Source of the DNA: Alphaproteobacteria bacterium
GTDB taxonomy: Bacteria; Pseudomonadota; Alphaproteobacteria; Micropepsales; Micropepsaceae
Assembly: GCA_016124635.1 (NCBI GenBank)
Contig: WGNJ01000001.1
Coordinates: 62,001-126,000 of the forward strand
Direction: 5' to 3'
DNA length: 64,000 bases
The notes beneath the pieces are model-generated. The model saw only the letters and a program-made list of their open reading frames with translations, had not been told where the DNA came from and did not search any database. Of this stretch, positions 37,964-47,938 are shown in pieces. The number at the start of each line of letters is the position of its first letter. Positions within the stretch are counted from its first letter, which is position 1. The translations under genes and the position numbers were made by a program.

Positions 37964-39394
37964 ATGGCATTTCGTGAATACGCCAACTACGACGGCTTGG
38001 GCCTCGCCGAACTTGTGGCAAAGAAAGAAGTGACTGCGCTGGAGTTGATCGAAGAGGCGATCGCTCGCATCGAAAAACACAATCCCAGACTCAACGCCGT
38101 CGTCTACAAGACCTACGACTACGCAAGGACTGCTGGCCGCTCGCAACAGGGATCCGGTCCATTTGCTGGCGTCCCCTTTCTGCTGAAAGATATCCTGGGC
38201 GTTCAAAAGGGCGTCCCGACGCGCCAAGGCTCGAGCTTCGTTCCGCCCTCGCCTTCGCCGCACGATGCGTATCTAACCAAGAGGTTCATGGCCGCCGGCC
38301 TCATTTCGCTCGGCAAGACGAATGTGCCCGAGTTCGGCTTGGTGCCGACGACGGAGTCGGCGCTCTACGGACCCGCGCGCAATCCGTGGAATCTGGAACA
38401 CTCGACCGGGGGCTCTTCCGGCGGCTCGGGTGCCGCCGTCGCTGCCGGCATCGTTCCGCTGGCGCACGCAAATGACGGCGGCGGTTCGATCCGCGCCCCC
38501 GCTTCAGCCAACGGGCTCGTCGGTCTCAAGGCAACCCGCGGCCGCACGTCACTCGGACCCGACCTGGGCGACATTATGGGTGGATTGGTCAACGAAGGCG
38601 TCGTCTCGCGCACCGTGCGCGACACGGCGGCCGCGCTTGACGCAATTGCCGGCAACGAACCAGGCGATCCTTATGTCGCGCCGCCGAAACCGAAGAGCTA
38701 TCTCGACGAGTCCCAGACCCCGCCGGGCAAGCTGCGCGTCGGCTTCGCCACGAAGGACCTCTACGGGCGCAAGCTTCATTCCGAATGCCTCGGCGCAATC
38801 GAAAGCACAGGCAAGCTTCTGCAGTCGCTGGGGCATACGGTCGAGGAGGCGAGCCCGCCGCTGCCGATCGAGACCCTCGCGGGCGCCTTCATGCCGATTT
38901 GGGCGAGCGGACTGGCGATGCTGATCGACGGCATCGCCGTGCTCACCAATCGCACGCCGCATGAGAATGACTTCCAGGGTCTCACCTGGGGGCTCTATCA
39001 AGTCGGCCGTCAAGTCACCGCCGCGCAATATCAGATGTGCTGGTTTCAGCTGCATGCGGCGGCGCGCCAAGTCGCCGCCTGGCACGAGACGTACGACATT
39101 TGGCTCAACACGACGTTCAGCTCGCCGCCTGTGCGCAACGGCACGTTCGATTTCAACGAAAAGGATCCTGAGAAGGGTTTCGCGCCGATCATCGAGTACC
39201 TGCCGTTCACGGCGGTACAGAACGCGACCGGCCAGCCGGCGATAACGCTGCCGCTTCATTGGAGCGCGCAAGGCCTGCCCGTCGGCGTGCACTTCGTTGG
39301 CCGGTACGGCGATGAAACCACGCTGCTGCGCCTTGCCGGCCAACTCGAACAAGCGCGGCCCTGGAAGGACCGCCACCCCACGAACTGGAACTGA
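37964..39394 (+). CDS. Amidase signature family enzyme, copy 1
   Basis: A 476-residue amidase with the Ser-cisSer-Lys triad: Lys in PFLLKD, and the Gly/Ser-rich signature [15 protein letters not shown], then [11 protein letters not shown]. The strong GAGGGAG before the ATG supports the start. The family hydrolyses amides; substrate unknown. It is followed 11 bases later by a second amidase of nearly identical length and layout, so a duplication is likely and the two are co-transcribed. The catalytic residues are intact in this copy. Confidence 0.88.
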   Translation: MAFREYANYDGLGLAELVAKKEVTALELIEEAIARIEKHNPRLNAVVYKTYDYARTAGRSQQGSGPFAGVPFLLKDILGVQKGVPTRQGSSFVPPSPSPHDAYLTKRFMAAGLISLGKTNVPEFGLVPTTESALYGPARNPWNLEHSTGGSSGGSGAAVAAGIVPLAHANDGGGSIRAPASANGLVGLKATRGRTSLGPDLGDIMGGLVNEGVVSRTVRDTAAALDAIAGNEPGDPYVAPPKPKSYLDESQTPPGKLRVGFATKDLYGRKLHSECLGAIESTGKLLQSLGHTVEEASPPLPIETLAGAFMPIWASGLAMLIDGIAVLTNRTPHENDFQGLTWGLYQVGRQVTAAQYQMCWFQLHAAARQVAAWHETYDIWLNTTFSSPPVRNGTFDFNEKDPEKGFAPIIEYLPFTAVQNATGQPAITLPLHWSAQGLPVGVHFVGRYGDETTLLRLAGQLEQARPWKDRHPTNWN

Positions 39395-39405
39395 GGAGAG
39401 GACCA

Positions 39406-40839
39406 ATGGGATTTGCTCAGTATGCGGACTATGACGGCTTGGGACTTGCACAGCTCGTCAAGAACAAGGACGTGACGCCGGCGGAGCTGTTGGAAGAGGC
39501 GATCACGCGCGCCGAGCGTAACAACAACAAGCTCAACGCCATCGTCTACAAGGCCTATGACCAAGCGCGCGCCGCCGCGAAGGGTCAGCTTCCCGACGGT
39601 CCGTTCAAGGGCGTGCCGTTCCTGATCAAGGATCTCGGCACCGAAGTTGCCGGCATGCCGCGTTCCGACGGCACGCTCTTCAACAAGAACGAGCCCGACA
39701 CATTCGATTCACTCTTGGTGCAGCGCTACAAGGCCGCCGGCGTCAATATCTTCGGCAAAACCAACACGCCGGAATACGGCATCACCGGTACGACCGAGAG
39801 CAATCGCCTGAAGCCCTGCCGCAATCCTTGGAACCCGGAGCACATTACAGGCGGCTCATCAGGTGGTTCGGCGAGCGCGGTCGCCGCCGGCATTCTCCCG
39901 CTTGCCAACGCATCGGACGGTCTCGGCTCCATCCGAATTCCTGCCGCCTGCTGCGGCCTCGTCGGCATGAAGGTCACGCAATATCGCGTGCCGATGGGCA
40001 AAGAGCACGACTTGGGACTAGCGCATGGCTACGGCGTCAATCATGTCGTCTCGCGCACGGTGCGCGACAGCGCTGCTATGCTCGACGCCACGGACATGCC
40101 TGAAGTCGACTCGCCCTACCCATCGCCGCCCAAAGCGCGACCCTACATCCTTGAGGTTACGTCGCCGCCCGGCAAACTGCGTATTGCCTTTTCGGAGGAA
40201 ACGCCGAACGGGAAGCCGATCCATCCCGAAATTCGCACAGCGCTGCGCGAGACGGCCAAGCTGCTCGAAAATCTCGGCCACCATGTCGAGGAGCGCGGCC
40301 TGGGCATCAACTATCGCAGACTCTACGCCGCAAGCCGCGACGTTCTCGGCGCCAATTTTGCGCAAGCCATGCGCGAGCGCGTCAAGGAAATGGGCCGCGA
40401 ACCCGAGCAACACGAGCTCGAGCCGCTGACCTGGCGCAATTGGAAGGGTGGCGAACACATCCCGGGCCACGCCACGATGCGCGGCTGGCAGACGCTCAAG
40501 GCGATGACGCGCGATATCTATCGCTTCTTCACGACCTGCGACGTCTATCTGACGCCGGTTCTCGGAACGCCCGTACCCAAGGTCGGCTTCATCGATCCCG
40601 TGGGCCTCGAACCGCGCGAGGTCGACGCGCGCCAGGCAATGACCTTCCCCTTCACGCCGCCCTTCAACATGACGCAGCAGCCGTCGCTGTCGCTGCCGCT
40701 GGCGCAATCATCGGACGGCTTGCCGATCGGGATGATGTTCACAGCGCGTTGGGCAGATGAGGCGACGCTCTACCGTCTGGCCGGCCAACTCGAGCAGGCC
40801 AAGCCGTGGATCAATCGCAAACCGCAGGTTTGGAACTAA
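39406..40839 (+). CDS. Amidase signature family enzyme, copy 2
   Basis: A 477-residue paralogue of the preceding amidase. The N-termini nearly match (YADYDGLGLAQLV versus [13 protein letters not shown]). The triad is intact: Lys in PFLIKD, the signature [15 protein letters not shown], and DGLGSIRIPAACCG. GAGGAG lies before the ATG. The core differs enough (for example CC after IPAA) that the two probably have different substrates. The gene ends just before a large inverted repeat. Confidence 0.88.
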   Translation: MGFAQYADYDGLGLAQLVKNKDVTPAELLEEAITRAERNNNKLNAIVYKAYDQARAAAKGQLPDGPFKGVPFLIKDLGTEVAGMPRSDGTLFNKNEPDTFDSLLVQRYKAAGVNIFGKTNTPEYGITGTTESNRLKPCRNPWNPEHITGGSSGGSASAVAAGILPLANASDGLGSIRIPAACCGLVGMKVTQYRVPMGKEHDLGLAHGYGVNHVVSRTVRDSAAMLDATDMPEVDSPYPSPPKARPYILEVTSPPGKLRIAFSEETPNGKPIHPEIRTALRETAKLLENLGHHVEERGLGINYRRLYAASRDVLGANFAQAMRERVKEMGREPEQHELEPLTWRNWKGGEHIPGHATMRGWQTLKAMTRDIYRFFTTCDVYLTPVLGTPVPKVGFIDPVGLEPREVDARQAMTFPFTPPFNMTQQPSLSLPLAQSSDGLPIGMMFTARWADEATLYRLAGQLEQAKPWINRKPQVWN

Positions 40840-40849
40840 TGGATCGTCC

Positions 40850-40947
40850 TTCCTGGGAGCGCCGGCATCCTGCCGGCTCTTTTCTTTGTTAAACGCCGAC
40901 GCTTTGCGAGCAAGGAAGAGCCGGCAGGATGCCGGCGCTCCCAGGAA
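40850..40947. repeat. Perfect 32-bp inverted repeat
   Basis: Arms at 40850-40881 and 40916-40947 are exact reverse complements (32 of 32) with a 34-base spacer. Each arm itself contains the imperfect palindrome GCCGGCATCCTGCCGGC. It lies between the convergent amidase and FMN-reductase genes and would form a very stable hairpin, so it may act as a bidirectional terminator or be a dispersed palindromic element. I see no second copy in the window. Confidence 0.92.
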
Positions 40948-40962
40948 CAACCACCCTTCGAT

Positions 40963-41487
40963 CTAACCCTGGACCGCTTTCACGAACGCATCCAAAGCAT
41001 CGCCGATCGCGCGCGACAACTCCGCATCGGCGGCGATACCTTGCGCGTCGAGCGGTGCGCTCAGCAACGGCAGCGTAATCGACGCCTGATCGATAATGCG
41101 CGCGGCCATCGTCTCCAGCGTCAGTCTCAACGCTGCCAACGCGTGTGAAGCCCGCGGCGAGGCGTTGAACAGTGCGACGGGTTTGCCCGAAAAATCCAGA
41201 TCCGAGACCATCCAATCGAGCAGGTTCTTCATCGATCCCGCGACGCCGCGCGCGTATTCCGGGCTCGAGATCAACAAGCCGTCCGCTGCTTTTATCTTAG
41301 CGCGCAGATCGACGACCGCCGGCGGCAATGGATCGACATCGAGATCCGGGTTGAAGTGCGGCAGACTGCCCAGGCCGTCATAGAACTGAATGGCCAGCGG
41401 CGGTCGCGCCACCAACTGCGCGGCGCGCAGCAGCGACGTATTCGACGATACCGCTCGTAAGCTTCCCGAGATCGCAAGAAGCTTCAT
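40963..41487 (-). CDS. NADPH-dependent FMN reductase family protein
   Basis: A 174-residue flavodoxin-fold protein. The phosphate loop is LAISGSLRAVSSNTSLLR and the isoalloxazine-contact segment is GLLISSPEYARGVAGSMKNL, both characteristic of the NADPH-dependent FMN/azo/chromate/quinone reductase group. It is monocistronic or paired with the repeat protein 6 bases upstream. Physiological substrate unknown. Confidence 0.88.
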   Translation of the reverse strand: MKLLAISGSLRAVSSNTSLLRAAQLVARPPLAIQFYDGLGSLPHFNPDLDVDPLPPAVVDLRAKIKAADGLLISSPEYARGVAGSMKNLLDWMVSDLDFSGKPVALFNASPRASHALAALRLTLETMAARIIDQASITLPLLSAPLDAQGIAADAELSRAIGDALDAFVKAVQG

Positions 41488-41493
41488 CGGCGG

Positions 41494-41820
41494 CTACGGC
41501 ACGCCTGGAAAGCTGTCGACGTATTCGATCGTGAAATCCGGAAAGCTGTCGACCAGCTGAATCGTGAAGTCGGGAAAGCTCTTCACGAACTCCCACTTGC
41601 CGCAGGCATCCGGGAAGCTCGTCACCTTCTGCACCTTCAAGTCGGGAAAGCTGGTGACCACCTGCACCTTGAAGTCCGCGAAGCTGTCGACGATTTGGAC
41701 TTTGCCCTTCAACTCTTTGCCGTTGAAGACGCAGCCCTTCGCCCTACTTTCCGCCGCAGCCGGCGCGGCCCCAAGAGCAATTCCGCAAGCCATCGCCGCA
41801 AAAACCAACGCCAATCGCAT
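41494..41820 (-). CDS. Secreted SFPDF-repeat protein, possible 7(1)-knot family
   Basis: A 108-residue protein with a signal peptide (MRLALVFAAMACGIALGAAP, cleavage near AAAES). The mature chain of about 84 residues consists of six repeats of about 10-12 residues: VDSFADF, VTSFPDL, VTSFPDA, VKSFPDF, VDSFPDF, VDSFPG, each preceded by a short strand such as KVQ or TIQ. Two cysteines occur early (Cys30) and mid-chain (Cys73), a possible disulfide. I recall, without being able to check, a family named '7(1) septoil knot domain' with this repeat. Function unknown. It lies 6 bases upstream of the FMN reductase gene. Confidence 0.75.
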   Translation of the reverse strand: MRLALVFAAMACGIALGAAPAAAESRAKGCVFNGKELKGKVQIVDSFADFKVQVVTSFPDLKVQKVTSFPDACGKWEFVKSFPDFTIQLVDSFPDFTIEYVDSFPGVP

Positions 41821-41889
41821 GTGTTCACCCCAGCTTTGCTCCCGAGCGCCCGAGCGTATACCAATGCCGGAGATTTTGGAGCCTCACTG

Positions 41890-42351
41890 TTGAGCCACGA
41901 CCACACCGACGACGACCGCGCCATCGCCGATATCGTCGCGCGCGCCGAAGCCGCCTGGAACAAGGGCGACGCCGAGGCCTTTTGCGCCGAAATGGCCGAC
42001 GATGTCGACTTCATCAACGTGCTGGGCGAGCGCCACCAGGGCCGTGACGGCGTCGTCCGCGGTCACCAGTTCATCTTCTCGACGATCTACAAAGACAGCC
42101 GCGTCCGCTACACGATCGATCGCATCCGCTACGTTCGACCCGACGTCGCCCTTGCATTCATGCACGCCAAGCTGATCAGCCGATTGCCGGCGAATACCAT
42201 CACCTCAGCCCAACGCCAATCGCGCCTCGACGAGGAGATGCATGAGAGCCAGGCGCGCCCGACCACGGTGCTGGCGAAGGATGGCGGCCGCTGGCGCATC
42301 GTTGCCTTCCACAACACCAACATCGCACTTCAACCGACGGCCCTCGCATGA
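41890..42351 (+). CDS. SnoaL-like/SgcJ-EcaC family protein
   Basis: A 153-residue NTF2-like alpha+beta-barrel protein ([54 protein letters not shown]). The family includes small hydrolases and isomerases but most members are uncharacterised. No ATG is suitable in frame; TTG 41890 with GGAG 9 bases upstream is the best start. Its stop overlaps the trmFO start (ATGA at 42348-42351), so the genes are translationally coupled. Confidence 0.78.
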   Translation: MSHDHTDDDRAIADIVARAEAAWNKGDAEAFCAEMADDVDFINVLGERHQGRDGVVRGHQFIFSTIYKDSRVRYTIDRIRYVRPDVALAFMHAKLISRLPANTITSAQRQSRLDEEMHESQARPTTVLAKDGGRWRIVAFHNTNIALQPTALA

Positions 42352-43721
42352 CCAAGACCAAGCCCGTTCACGTCATCGGCGGCGGCCTCGCCGGTTCGGA
42401 AGCCGCCTGGCAGATCGCGCGCGCGGGCGTTCCTGTCGTCTTGCACGAGATGCGCCCGCATCGCATGACGCCGGCCCATCAAGGCCAAGGTCTCGCGGAG
42501 CTCGTCTGCTCGAACTCGTTCCGCTCCGACGACTGGGAGAACAACGCCGTCGGTCTGTTGCATGAGGAGATGCGCCGCTGCGGTTCTTTGATCATGCGCG
42601 CCGGCGATGCGCACAAGGTTCCGGCGGGCGGCGCGCTCGCGGTTGATCGCATCGCCTTTTCCGCCGAAGTCGAAGCAACGCTCTGCAAAGAGCCGCTGAT
42701 CACAATCGAACGTGGCGAAGTCGATGGCCTGCCGCCCTCTGATTGGGACAACGTCATCGTTGCCACGGGCCCCCTCACCTCGCCCGCGCTTGCGAACGCG
42801 ATCCAAAGTCTCAGCGGCGAAGACAGCTTGGCCTTCTTCGACGCCATCGCGCCGATCGTGCACAAGGAGTCGATCGACTTCACCCGCGCCTGGTTCCAAT
42901 CGCGCTACGACAAAGCGGGTCCCGGCGGCGACGGCGCCGACTACATCAATTGCCCCATGGATGAAGCGCAGTATCGCGCCTTTATCGCGGCGCTTGTCGA
43001 GGGTGAAAAGACGGCGTTCAAAGATTGGGAAGAGAACACGCCTTACTTCGAAGGCTGCTTGCCGATCGAAGTGATGGCCGAGCGCGGTCCGGAGACGCTG
43101 CGCTTCGGACCGATGAAGCCCGTCGGGCTCACGGATCCGCACACTAGCCGCCGGCCCTTCGCCGTCGTCCAGTTGCGCCAAGACAACGCGCTCGGCACGC
43201 TCTACAACATGGTCGGCTTCCAGACGAAGCTGAAGCATAGCGAACAGACGCGCATTTTTCGCGCGATCCCCGGGCTTGAAAACGCACAGTTCGCGCGCCT
43301 TGGTGGCCTCCACCGCAACACCTTCATCAACTCGCCGAAACTTCTCGACAAGTCGCTTCGACTGAAAGCCCAACCGCGCCTGCGCTTTGCGGGTCAAATC
43401 ACCGGTGTTGAGGGTTACGTCGAAAGCGCGGCGATCGGACTGCTCGCCGGCCGCCTTGCCGCTGCCGAAAGACAGGGCGCGGGGACCATGCCGCCGCCGC
43501 GCACCACCGCGCTCGGTGCGTTGCTCGAACACATTACCGGCGACGCCGACAGTTCCACGTTTCAGCCGATGAACATCAATTTCGGCTTAATACCGGAACT
43601 GCCGCCGCCCGCGCACGTGAAAGGCAAGGAACGCGGGCGCGCAAAGAAGCAAGCGATGGCACGCCGTGCGTTGACCGATCTGGACGCGTGGCTCTCCGCA
43701 CGCCGCAACGCTGCCGAGTAG
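42348..43721 (+). CDS. trmFO: Folate-dependent tRNA(U54) methyltransferase
   Basis: A flavoprotein that methylates uridine-54 in tRNA to ribothymidine using methylenetetrahydrofolate. It is 457 residues. The FAD motif is [19 protein letters not shown], and [58 protein letters not shown] and [10 protein letters not shown] are family signatures (each quoted in part). The C-terminus is basic. Coupled to the preceding SnoaL-like gene. Confidence 0.97.
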   Translation: MTKTKPVHVIGGGLAGSEAAWQIARAGVPVVLHEMRPHRMTPAHQGQGLAELVCSNSFRSDDWENNAVGLLHEEMRRCGSLIMRAGDAHKVPAGGALAVDRIAFSAEVEATLCKEPLITIERGEVDGLPPSDWDNVIVATGPLTSPALANAIQSLSGEDSLAFFDAIAPIVHKESIDFTRAWFQSRYDKAGPGGDGADYINCPMDEAQYRAFIAALVEGEKTAFKDWEENTPYFEGCLPIEVMAERGPETLRFGPMKPVGLTDPHTSRRPFAVVQLRQDNALGTLYNMVGFQTKLKHSEQTRIFRAIPGLENAQFARLGGLHRNTFINSPKLLDKSLRLKAQPRLRFAGQITGVEGYVESAAIGLLAGRLAAAERQGAGTMPPPRTTALGALLEHITGDADSSTFQPMNINFGLIPELPPPAHVKGKERGRAKKQAMARRALTDLDAWLSARRNAAE

Positions 43722-43840
43722 TTCCCGCTCGAGCCTGAACAAAGATTCACGCTCCGACTTACTCTGCAATTGATTTGCAGCGTCTCGCGCGAGATGCTGA
43801 CCGGCACGCGACACATGGTCGTTGTCACGGATTCGGGCGC

Positions 43841-44203
43841 ATGAAGAAACGTCCAACGTTGATCGAGTTCGACCAGACGCCGGTCGTCGCGGAACTCGAC
43901 GTCGACATTGAGCTGGACGCGTATCGCGAGATGCGCCGGCGCTTTGCGCAAGCCGATCGCCGTCTCTATGAGCTTTCTCAAGAATTCACGACGCTGAGCA
44001 ACCTTCTGCGACTGCGGAACGCGTCGCCCAAAACCGGTCTGCTGCCCGAGCGTCTATCGGTTCCACTTCAATCCGAGGTCGAGGCGGCGGTGGCCGAATG
44101 GTGCCTCGCTCGGGAACTCACGCGCCGCGTATGGTCGGAACTGAGCGCCGCCGCCAAAGCCAAGTATCACGAGCTTCCGATCGGCGAAGGCACCGTACAT
44201 TAG
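43841..44203 (+). CDS. Hypothetical helical protein
   Basis: A 120-residue protein from ATG 43841 (MKKRPTLIEFDQTPVVAELD), mostly helical (YREMRRRFAQADRRLYELSQ). An earlier in-frame start at 43775 gives an unconvincing Arg/His-rich leader. No signal peptide and no family recognised. It ends convergently with the frameshifted AraC gene. Confidence 0.55.
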   Translation: MKKRPTLIEFDQTPVVAELDVDIELDAYREMRRRFAQADRRLYELSQEFTTLSNLLRLRNASPKTGLLPERLSVPLQSEVEAAVAEWCLARELTRRVWSELSAAAKAKYHELPIGEGTVH

Positions 44204-44214
44204 GCCCTCAGACG

Positions 44215-45281
44215 TCAAACCTTGCTGCGAAAGCTCTTCGGGCTGCGGCCGGTCCACCTCTTGAAGGCGCGCGAAAAAGCCGCCGGATCCGAGAAGCCCA
44301 CGAGATAGGCGGTTTCGTTGACCGAACCTTCTTGCCGTCCAAATAATCGAGCGCAAGTCGACGCCGAAGCTCGTCAAGCACCGCCTCAAATGCCGTACCC
44401 TCCTCCTTCAACCGGCGGGCCAAAGTTCGGCGGCTCATGCCGAGCTTGCTGGCGGTCTCGTTCATGCCTGCCTTGCCTGTGTGCAGGACTGGCATGATCG
44501 CCGCTTCGACACGCCCCCTACACGATTTGGAATTCTCCAGTTTCTTGAGCAACGCCTCGGCGCGCTCGCTCAGCACGCCGAAGACGTAGCGCGGCTGGAT
44601 CGCCAACGGCAACTGTAGCCAAGAGTTGTCCTTGCCCAACAAGAGCGCGTTCCGATCGCTTTCGAACGTAACCGGCACTTTGAAGATGCGATCGTACTCG
44701 GCGCGGTAATCCGGCGCCGCGTGCGTGACGTGAACCGCTTCAATCAAGTGTGGAGCGCCAAGCCGCCGCGATGTGCACATCATCCGCGCGAAGCTCGATT
44801 CGGTAATCTCGGGAAAGTCGTTCGGATTGGGACGCGTATCGATCATCCAAATGCCATCGGCGTCCGTCTTCGTGACAAGCCGGTCCGCAAGGGGGCCGTC
44901 GACCTCGATTGCCAATCGAGAAAAACGATTGAGCTCGGTCAGCGCCTCGCCAACGGTGGCACACCCCTGACCCAGAAGTCCGATGATTGACAACTCGGAT
45001 ATGTCGTAGGCCTCGCCGAAGTGCAGCGCGAGCGCCGGGTTTCCGCTCAGTTCTTGGCCGGCTCGCATCAACGCGGCGTATTTGGGAAGCGGAATGCGAG
45101 AGTCGGGGTCTTCGATCTCGTCGGATCGCAGCGCCGCCCTGCTTAACAAGTGCGTGCGGTCCGCACCCTTGCGTACCGCCAAATCGAACAGCGCTTTTAC
45201 GAAACCGGCGCTGACGGTGGACTCACTCTGCCTCGTTGTCCGTTTGGCCCTTCCGATCATGTTTTTGGCACGCACCGTCAT
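44215..45281 (-). pseudogene. AraC-family regulator with a C-terminal frameshift
   Basis: An AraC-type activator of about 350 residues with an Arabinose_bd-like N-terminal domain (HFGEAYDISELSIIGLLGQG, AIEVDGPLADRLV) and the first helix-turn-helix (NETASKLGMSRRTLARRL). At about 44324-44330, after LDYLDGKK, the frame shifts. The other frame resumes SVNETAYLVGFSDPAAFSRA and ends at the stop 44215, which is the normal second helix-turn-helix and terminus. One missing base explains it. The uninterrupted frame runs on to 44208 with an unrelated tail. Start ATG 45281 (or 45260). A sequencing error or a recent loss of function are both possible. Confidence 0.82.
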
Positions 45282-45314
45282 GGCCAGGCCGCAACGGTTC
45301 GAGACACTCGGCCC

Positions 45315-45995
45315 GTGACACCAATACTCTTCATCCACATCGCAGCGGGCGCCTTGGGCATCGTCACCGGTGCCGCCGCGATCTTCGCCCGCAAGGGCGA
45401 CAGGTATCACCGCGTCTTCGGCACGGTCTTCTTTCTCTCGATGTTAGTCATGTCGGCGGCGGGCGTATACCTGGCCTTGCAGCTGACCAAGACCAGCGTC
45501 GTACCGCCCGGTCCGACCGCCATCGTTGGTGCATTCACCTTCTACCTCGTCACGACCGCCTGGATCACGGTTAGACATAAGCCAGGTGAGATCGGCATTT
45601 CCGAACGCGCCGGCTTTGTCGTGGCCTGCGTGGCGACGGCGGCGATGCTGACCCTAGGTCTCGCTGTTGCGCTCGGACCGGTCGCCCCACCGCCGCCGGG
45701 ACTCGCTCCCTATTTCGCATTCGCCACGCTTGCCGCTCTTGCAGCCGCCGGTGACCTCAACCTCATTCGCAAGGGCGGTCTTCGCGGCGCAAGCCGCGTA
45801 TCACGTCACCTTTGGCGCATGTGTTTGGCGCTCTTCTTCGCGACCAGCTTCTTCTTCATCGGACAGCAAAAGGTGATGCCGGCATACATGCACGGCTCGC
45901 CAATTCTTCTCGTGCTGGGCTTGGCCCCGCTCGCGATACTGCTGTTCTGGGCTGTCGCGGTGCGCTTCCGAAAACAGTTTCGCAGCGAGCCCTAG
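45315..45995 (+). CDS. DUF2306-like polytopic membrane protein
   Basis: A 226-residue protein with about seven transmembrane helices from a GTG start at 45315 ([20 protein letters not shown]). The histidine-containing first helix and [20 protein letters not shown] match DUF2306-like membrane proteins. It is divergent from the AraC-type gene, with about 33 bases between, so the AraC protein may have regulated it. It overlaps the aspS stop convergently by 4 bases. Confidence 0.72.
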   Translation: MTPILFIHIAAGALGIVTGAAAIFARKGDRYHRVFGTVFFLSMLVMSAAGVYLALQLTKTSVVPPGPTAIVGAFTFYLVTTAWITVRHKPGEIGISERAGFVVACVATAAMLTLGLAVALGPVAPPPPGLAPYFAFATLAALAAAGDLNLIRKGGLRGASRVSRHLWRMCLALFFATSFFFIGQQKVMPAYMHGSPILLVLGLAPLAILLFWAVAVRFRKQFRSEP

Positions 45996-47824
45996 CTCGG
46001 CTTCGGCGCTTCCGGCTGCACGATGCGGATATGCAGTTCGCGCAATTGCTTCATCATCACCTCGGACGGCGCGCCCATCATCAGGTCTTCCGCCCGCTGG
46101 TTCATCGGGAACATGGTGACCTCGCGCAGGTTCTCCTCGCCCGCGATCAGCATGACGATGCGGTCGACCCCCGGCGCGGTCCCGCCGTGCGGCGGTGCGC
46201 CATAGCGAAACGCGTTCAGCATGCCGCCGAACTTGGCCTCCACCGTCTCCGGCGGATACCCGGCGATCTCGAACGCCTTCATCATGATGTCCGGCCGGTG
46301 GTTACGTATCGCGCCGGACGACAGCTCGGTACCGTTGCACACGATGTCGTACTGAAACGCGGTGATGCCGAGGATCGTCTTGTCGTCGCTCGAGTTGAGC
46401 TGCAAGAACTTGTCGTGCTCGAAGTTCGGCATCGAGAATGGATTGTGCGAGAAGTCGATCTTCTTCTCATCCTCGTTCCACTCGTACATGGGGAAGTCGA
46501 CGACCCAGCAGAAGTGGAAGTCGTAATAGGGATGTGCCTTGAGCCCCAGTTCGTTGCCGATGCGTAGCCGCGCCGCGCCCGCGAGCTTCGCCGCCACATC
46601 CGCTTTGCCAGCCGAAAAGAAGAGCGCGTCGCCGGCCTTCACGCCGGCCTTCTGCATCATACGTTGTTGGATGGGCTCCGGAATGAATTTGGCGATCGGC
46701 CCCTTGCCGACGACTTTCCCGCCGTCGCTCTCGAACACGATGTAGCCGAGACCCGGCGCCTTCATCTCCGAGCGCGCCCAATCGTTCAGCTTGTCGAAGA
46801 ACGAACGCGGCTGCGGCGCGGCGCCCGGCGCCGGAATGGCGCGTACAACGCCGCCGTGCGCAATCACGGTCTTGAACGCCTTGAACTCGACCGTCGCGTC
46901 GTTGAACTCCTCGGTCACGTCGGCGATCACGATCGGGTTGCGAAGATCCGGCTTGTCCGATCCGTATTTCAGCATCGCCTCCGCGTAGGGAATGCGCGCG
47001 AACGGCATCGGACTGACCGAGCGGCCATTGGCAAACTCCTCGAACGTGCCGTGTAGAACCGGTTCGACGGCCGCGAACACGTCTTCCTGCGTGACGAAGC
47101 TCATCTCGATGTCGAGCTGATAGAACTCGCCGGGAGAACGATCGGCCCGCGCGTCCTCGTCGCGGAAGCACGGCGCGATCTGGAAGTAGCGGTCGAAGCC
47201 CGCGACCATGATCAGCTGCTTGAACTGCTGCGGCGCCTGCGGCAGCGCGTAGAATTTGCCGGGATGGAGACGCGACGGCACCAAGAAGTCGCGCGCACCT
47301 TCGGGCGACGACGCGGTGAGGATCGGCGTCTGGAATTCGGTGAAGCCCTCGGCGATCATCCGGCGGCGCAAGCTCGAGATCACGTTCGAGCGCAGCACGA
47401 TGTTCTTGTGCAGATGTTCGCGGCGCAAATCGAGGAAGCGGTACTTGAGCCGCGTCTCTTCCGGATACTCCTGATCGCCGAACACCGGCACCGGGAGCTC
47501 CGACGCTTCCGACAACACTTCGACGCTGTCGATCCGCACTTCGACCTCGCCCGTCGGTAGGTCGGGATTGACGGTATCGCCCGGGCGCGCCGTCACACGC
47601 CCCGTAATCGCCGCCACCCACTCCGACCGCAGCCGGTCGATGGCCGCAAAAGCGGCGCTGTCCGGCTCCACCACGCACTGCGTGAGCCCATAGTGGTCGC
47701 GCAGGTCGATGAAGATCAGCCCGCCGTGATCCCGCCGACGGTGGACCCAGCCCGAAACGCGCACCGTCGCGCCGATGTGGTCTGAGCGCAGAGCGCCACA
47801 GGTGTGGGTGCGATAGCGATGCAT
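45992..47824 (-). CDS. aspS: Aspartyl-tRNA synthetase
   Basis: Charges tRNA-Asp. It is 610 residues from ATG 47824 ([12 protein letters not shown]). The OB-fold anticodon-binding domain is followed by class II motifs: [29 protein letters not shown] and [18 protein letters not shown]. The size and the inserted GAD domain fit the bacterial type. It is divergent from rnd. Confidence 0.97.
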   Translation of the reverse strand: MHRYRTHTCGALRSDHIGATVRVSGWVHRRRDHGGLIFIDLRDHYGLTQCVVEPDSAAFAAIDRLRSEWVAAITGRVTARPGDTVNPDLPTGEVEVRIDSVEVLSEASELPVPVFGDQEYPEETRLKYRFLDLRREHLHKNIVLRSNVISSLRRRMIAEGFTEFQTPILTASSPEGARDFLVPSRLHPGKFYALPQAPQQFKQLIMVAGFDRYFQIAPCFRDEDARADRSPGEFYQLDIEMSFVTQEDVFAAVEPVLHGTFEEFANGRSVSPMPFARIPYAEAMLKYGSDKPDLRNPIVIADVTEEFNDATVEFKAFKTVIAHGGVVRAIPAPGAAPQPRSFFDKLNDWARSEMKAPGLGYIVFESDGGKVVGKGPIAKFIPEPIQQRMMQKAGVKAGDALFFSAGKADVAAKLAGAARLRIGNELGLKAHPYYDFHFCWVVDFPMYEWNEDEKKIDFSHNPFSMPNFEHDKFLQLNSSDDKTILGITAFQYDIVCNGTELSSGAIRNHRPDIMMKAFEIAGYPPETVEAKFGGMLNAFRYGAPPHGGTAPGVDRIVMLIAGEENLREVTMFPMNQRAEDLMMGAPSEVMMKQLRELHIRIVQPEAPKPS

Positions 47825-47938
47825 GGACGTCACCTTGAAAGGCGGCTTGAAGCAGGGGCCGGTTCGCGGAAAGCCGCCCTTGTGGCGTTGCGCTGCACCA
47901 CCTGTCAAGGGCGCGAATCTTCCGCTATAGGACCCTCA

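Noticed and set aside
46467-47678. 403-codon minus-strand ORF
   Set aside because: An alternative frame within aspS with shadow-like composition.
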